NCBI RefSeq assembly: GCF_964199755.1
Contig: NC_133918.1
Coordinates: 1,860,001-1,924,000 of the forward strand
Origin: Larus michahellis
Taxonomy: Eukaryota; Chordata; Aves; Charadriiformes; Laridae
Direction: 5' to 3'
DNA length: 64,000 nucleotides
Part shown: piece by piece, positions 60,834-64,000 of the stretch
Numbering within the stretch: position 1 is the first letter of the stretch
How the letters are laid out: every line of letters starts with the position of its first letter
Translations under genes and position numbers: made by a program
The notes under the pieces: generated by a model
Database searches by the model: none
Seen by the model: only the letters and a program-made list of their open reading frames with translations
Told to the model about the DNA's origin: nothing

Positions 60834-60931
60834 GTAGGTGGATAATTCTCTCCTTTTGTCCAAATTTGCCATTGCCACATCTGGAACAGAGCAAATCTCC
60901 TGACAAACCATCTCTCTGCTGTCTCTGTCAG

Positions 60932-61085
60932 GGCGGTAACCTCCCTTTCCAAAGGCTATTCGAGCGCTTTGGGGCAGACGTCACCTGTGGAGAGATGGCT
61001 GTGTGCACAAACCTGCTTCAGGGCCAGTCCTCCCAGTGGGCTCTCCTCAAACGGCATCACACCGAAGGTAATTTTTGGGGTGCGG
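60932..61085 (+). pseudogene. DUS3L: DUS3L-like exon C with apparent +1 frameshift
   Basis: Encodes GGNLPFQRLFERFGADVTCG, EMAVCTNLLQGQ and ALLKRHHTE. After GAA (ending 61066) the related enzyme should continue with a short D-I-F-G-V-Q-type stretch. Here GGTAATTTTTGGGGTGCGG resembles that stretch only if one base is dropped. The likely original donor is GTGGGT at 61086; a GTAATT at 61068 gives the wrong phase for the next exon. Confidence 0.75.
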
Positions 61086-61181
61086 GTGGGTGCTATCATC
61101 TTGAGAACCAAAGAAATGATAACTCGCTTCTGAGGAGAAAAGCTGCTGCTTGAATTCATGCAACCTGTCCCCCTCTGGCAG

Positions 61182-61298
61182 CCGGAGGGAGCGTTTCCAG
61201 ACACGATGACCAAATGCGCAGAGCTCCTGAACCAGACAATTGAAGTGGACTTTGTAGACATCAATGTCGGGTGTCCCATTGACCTGGTCTACAAGAAG
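61182..61298 (+). pseudogene. DUS3L: DUS3L-like exon D (catalytic cysteine exon)
   Basis: A 117-nt, phase-0 exon, acceptor GGCAG and donor GTAAGA. It encodes PEGAFPDTMTKCAELLNQT then VDFVDINVGCPIDLVYKK. The Cys of the N-x-GCP motif is the proton-donating catalytic residue in the Dus family and is retained. Confidence 0.88.
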
Positions 61299-61387
61299 GT
61301 AAGAAGACGTTCTGCAGTGCATTTTCCCTCCTTCAATAGATGCTTGTCTTTTGCCTCATCTCCTGTTACCCGATCTGCTCCTGCCAG

Positions 61388-61468
61388 TCTGATCCAGAGC
61401 TCCCGGTTCATTTCTGGGCACTAGACCTCAGCGAGAAGGCAAATAAGCTGATCAAGGAGCAGGGAATG
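61388..61468 (+). other. unidentified coding-like exon (27 codons)
   Basis: The segment between CTCCTGCCAG and GTGAGC is open in phase 0 and encodes SDPELPVHFWALDLSEKANK followed by LIKEQGM, with a natural-looking composition. The upstream pyrimidine stretch is good. It does not match the DUS3L segment expected at this point (a GGGCALM-type start), nor AP3D1 or DOT1L as I know them. It may be an exon of an unrelated gene, a replaced DUS3L exon, or a lineage-specific piece. Confidence 0.45.
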
Positions 61469-62105
61469 GTGAGCTGTGTCTCCCTGGCAGCAGGCAGAAG
61501 TTGGAAGGGAAAGGGCTGTGGGGTTTTTTTTGAGTCCCTTTTCTGCAAGTCTTGAGGTGCTGCAAGTCTTGAGATGCCAAGCAGGAAGCGGTGCCCATCG
61601 CCAGGTTAGGAGAGCTGAGCGTTTTCCCCATTTTTCATTACCCGATTTCTGAGTTCACGCAACACAGTGCAGGGAACTGTTTTTCTCCACACCTACGAGT
61701 CCTCAGGCACTGCCTTGAAATGACTTTGCAAGCTCAAAGGCAGCTAAAAGGAGAGCTGGAGCAGCCAGCTGCTATTTCCCGTCTCACGGAAACAGAGACT
61801 AGCAGAAATAGAGCATGGCTACGGCCTTCTCTGGTTTTGCCAATCCTCATCCCTTTGGTCAGTGCTGGCAACAGCTGCCTGAAACCACGTTACCAGCACA
61901 TCGAGCGGGATCTGAATTCTTAAATGTCATTTTCCAATGCCCAGCAATAGGGGCATTGTCCTTGTCGGGAGGCTGCGTCCCTCCAGTGCTGGGGTTCAGG
62001 GTTAAAGCAACCAGGTCTGTTAGCAACCGGATCATTTTAAATCCTTGTTGGGATCCGGTGCCATGAAACCAATTAAACCTTGCAGCGGATATGGGAAGTT
62101 GGGAT
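61469..62105 (+). other. gap region inside the DUS3L-like locus, nothing recognised
   Basis: No segment resembling the missing Dus barrel exons was found. The open frames (for example 61591-61923) have no recognisable domain. Confidence 0.5.
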
Positions 62106-62635
62106 TGTGAGAAACAAGTTCCGGTCCGAATGAAATAGGCTCAGGCAGAATCCTCTGTGAAGCACATTTTTATTCACGTTCTTGCAAGAGCGGGTGACCT
62201 AGCAAGTAGGCACACTTCCCGTTCTTGAAACACACCTTTTTATTCCCTAATCCCGGCCGAATTTTTCCCTCCCCTGTTTCCCATTGGTTAGGTACTCCAG
62301 GGTTCACAGTCTGTCCGAGGCGCCTAAAATTCTTCCCGCATGTCCTGCCTCTGTTTACTTCCCTCTATGCTACACCTAGAGGGATTATCTGACTAGTTTA
62401 TTTCTTTCCTTTTTGGTAAAAGATTGCTCAATGTCATTAGCCCTGGTTAAATGTTTGACTACCCTTCTAGACACTAATCCAGTAGGAATCAGTTTGTCCT
62501 TTTGTCTGTGCGATAAGAGATGTTCCACAAGCCTTTGCTGGAGCCTCTTGGTGTTAGTCATTCCCTTATCGTGTCACCTCCGATGGAAACGGCTTTTCTC
62601 CTCTGCAAAAGCAATACCTGCCTTTCTTACAGGAT
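62102..62635 (-). mobile_element. solo LTR of an endogenous retrovirus, with 4-bp target duplication
   Basis: The element runs 62106-62631 (526 bp), begins TGTGAGAAAC and ends TTTCTTACA. Its ends are a 9-bp inverted repeat with one mismatch and TG...CA termini. It is flanked on both sides by GGAT (62102-62105 and 62632-62635), a 4-bp target-site duplication. On the minus strand it has a CCAAT box (about 62287-62283) and two AATAAA signals (62244-62239 and 62174-62169) before the TTTCTCACA end, so it is oriented leftward. There are no internal retroviral genes. A 4-bp duplication fits gammaretrovirus/ERV1-like insertion. Confidence 0.8.
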
Positions 62636-63045
62636 AAAGCAAGGATGGACCCTCCGGGCTGGGATCCTGCATGGCTTCATTAACGAGAGGAACCCAAATT
62701 AATACCGGACAAGTTCATTTTTTCATTGCTGCTGTTGGATAAAGTTTAGCTGGGAGGACTTTTTAACCTTAAAACAGACGTCTTCAGGTCAGGGCTAAAT
62801 TATGCCTCCGCAGGCTGTCATTATATCATGACAGGGGCAGGTTAAAGCTCAGCACCGGAGGCGGTTTTGTGCAGCAGCCCTAAATTTTCGGGAGGGTAGA
62901 GGCTTGGTTTGACACATCTGACTGCCATCACCTTCGCTGTAGAGCCACAGGGCGACGCAAGAGTGTACAGGTGGCTCTATTGTACTGGACACAAACCTCT
63001 CCTTGGTTTATTTTTGTTTTGTTTTTGTTCTTTTCTTTCTTCCAG

Positions 63046-63118
63046 TGAGCTGCTGCTGGGAGCCGTAGCTACCAACTTCACCTGCCTGCCTAAACACAAG
63101 GCAAATTCCTACAGATAG
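63046..63118 (+). pseudogene. DUS3L: DUS3L-like terminal exon
   Basis: Acceptor CTTCCAG after a long T-rich tract. It completes a Ser codon, then ELLLGAVATNFTCLPKHKAN, SYR and TAG. The LPKHKAN.Y. ending is the DUS3L C-terminus. No canonical AATAAA follows within the next few hundred bases that I can see. Confidence 0.85.
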
Positions 63119-64000
63119 GGCTGAGGAGGCCCTTTCCTGTAGCGTCGGGTCAAGAGGAGGCATTAGGACGATGCGTGTCGAGGAACGGGGTTGTTCAGCT
63201 GCGCTCTGAAATGAAATGAAAGTTTTATGTTTTTTAGAAGTTGCCTTCACGCCCCCAGCATCAGTCCCTGCCACAAGTTACACAGCAGATGGTCTCACGT
63301 GATCTTGCAGCCAGAGGTGCCTCGCTAACAGAGAGCAATCTGTTTAATGAACAGGATACAGGCCAGGAGGGATTTCTGGCCTCCAGCTCACGGCAGTTGT
63401 CCCGGCTCCCCCACGCCACACGCTGTTCCCGTAGCGGGAGCGAGAGGCCTCTGTTCCTACCGGGGTGTCCTCGGTAGTGCCAAATCCTCCCCAGTGCCAG
63501 GAGGGGATGAACTAACCCAGTCCCTGGGGTCCTGCAGAGCACAAAGAGACCCAGCATCTCGTCATGGGATGTTGTGCAGAATCCCGGCCTTTTCTGGGAG
63601 CATGCAGCGGTGGGTACCGTCTCCTCCCGGTGTCATGCACCCAGGGGAACTACAGCCCCCTCCGAGGGGGACCCAGAGCTGCTTGTTTCCCAATGAGGAG
63701 ACTAAAAGACCCGAGAGCAGGATTTGAGGGAGGGCTGGGCAGGGGAGCGTGCCACCGAGGGATGCTGTGTGACCTTCCCTCGCACCCTCCAGGTCCTTGT
63801 TCCTGTCTCTGCGTCACTCCAGGCAGCGCAGCACAGGCGACAGTCACAGAGGCATTTGCCGTGTGGCACAAGGAGGCTGCGGGTGCAGCTTCGTCCCCAC
63901 AAAGCTCAGCTGAACCAACTTGGTCCTTTTGCCCCCTGAAAAATACTGTTGAAAGCAAAAAGCACTTGCACACAGAGCCCCTGGTAGGAGCCAGGGACAC
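63119..64000. other. right flank, no gene recognised
   Basis: GC-moderate sequence with short open frames on both strands, the longest on the minus strand at the right edge (63650-64000). None shows a known domain, and the right-edge frame may be truncated. Confidence 0.45.

Larger units (their letters stand above)
59680..63118 (+). pseudogene. DUS3L: broken DUS3L-like locus (tRNA-dihydrouridine synthase 3)
   Basis: Five plus-strand exons match DUS3L, the FMN-dependent enzyme that reduces uridine in the tRNA variable loop. They are a pre-catalytic linker exon, LEIQGKLYLAPLTT, the GADVTCGEMAVCTNLL exon, the DFVDINVGCPIDLVYKK exon with the catalytic Cys, and the last exon ending LPKHKANSYR. 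Upstream exons for the CCCH zinc fingers are absent: only about 500 bases of non-matching sequence lie between exon A and the AP3D1 promoter. The exons for the rest of the barrel and the C-terminal tRNA-binding part, expected after VYKK, are also absent. The third exon carries an apparent one-base insertion. A solo LTR and an unrelated exon-like segment occupy the gap. This is most likely a pseudogene or partial copy; a collapsed assembly of an intact gene is the alternative. Confidence 0.7.

Noticed and set aside
1..64000. CRISPR arrays, tRNA, rRNA or bacterial operon features
   Set aside because: No regularly spaced repeats, cloverleaf-type genes or dense co-directional ORFs were seen; the window is vertebrate genomic DNA.

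Overview
The window looks like nuclear DNA from a bird. It carries CR1 LINE 3' ends with the avian terminal motif (two well preserved, two short), short GT-AG introns, small GC-rich CpG islands, and a gene whose exon-by-exon translation matches vertebrate AP3D1. There is no prokaryotic organisation, CRISPR array, tRNA or rRNA that I can see.

Layout. (1) Positions 1-9.9 kb hold no recognisable host gene. They contain a decayed minus-strand CR1-type LINE ORF2 fragment (about 200-1015), two sister CR1 3' ends on the plus strand (about 4935-5117 and 7296-7582) and ordinary AT-rich sequence. (2) About 9.9-10.95 kb is a CpG island with two candidate minus-strand splice donors. It is probably the promoter and first exon of a gene running off the left edge; MOB3A is a guess from mammalian gene order only. 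(3) 10.95-14.7 kb is intergenic, with an ancient CR1-like relic near 11.82 kb and a 3' CR1 stub at 14.63 kb. (4) About 14.75-58.9 kb is one complete minus-strand gene, AP3D1, the delta subunit of the AP-3 adaptor. I resolved all 32 coding exons, with consistent phase across every junction. They give a 3651-nt CDS for 1216 residues, close to the long human isoform as I remember it. (5) 58.5-59.5 kb is the AP3D1 CpG-island promoter, with a YY1-type site, a palindromic E-box and an unusual array of CCACGCCC boxes spaced about 20 bp apart. (6) 59.68-63.12 kb on the plus strand is a broken DUS3L-like locus (tRNA dihydrouridine synthase 3). Five exons are recognisable. The upstream zinc-finger exons and the central catalytic-barrel exons are absent, and there is an apparent frameshift. 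A solo LTR with a 4-bp target duplication, plus an unidentified coding-like exon, sit where the missing exons should be.

Functionally the window is dominated by AP3D1, which acts in trafficking from endosomes to lysosomes and lysosome-related organelles. The DUS3L-like remnant is head-to-head with it across the CpG island. Whether that is a real pseudogene or an assembly collapse cannot be decided from this sequence. The most unusual observations are the DUS3L decay with its LTR, the orphan exon at 61388-61468, and the periodic GC-box array.
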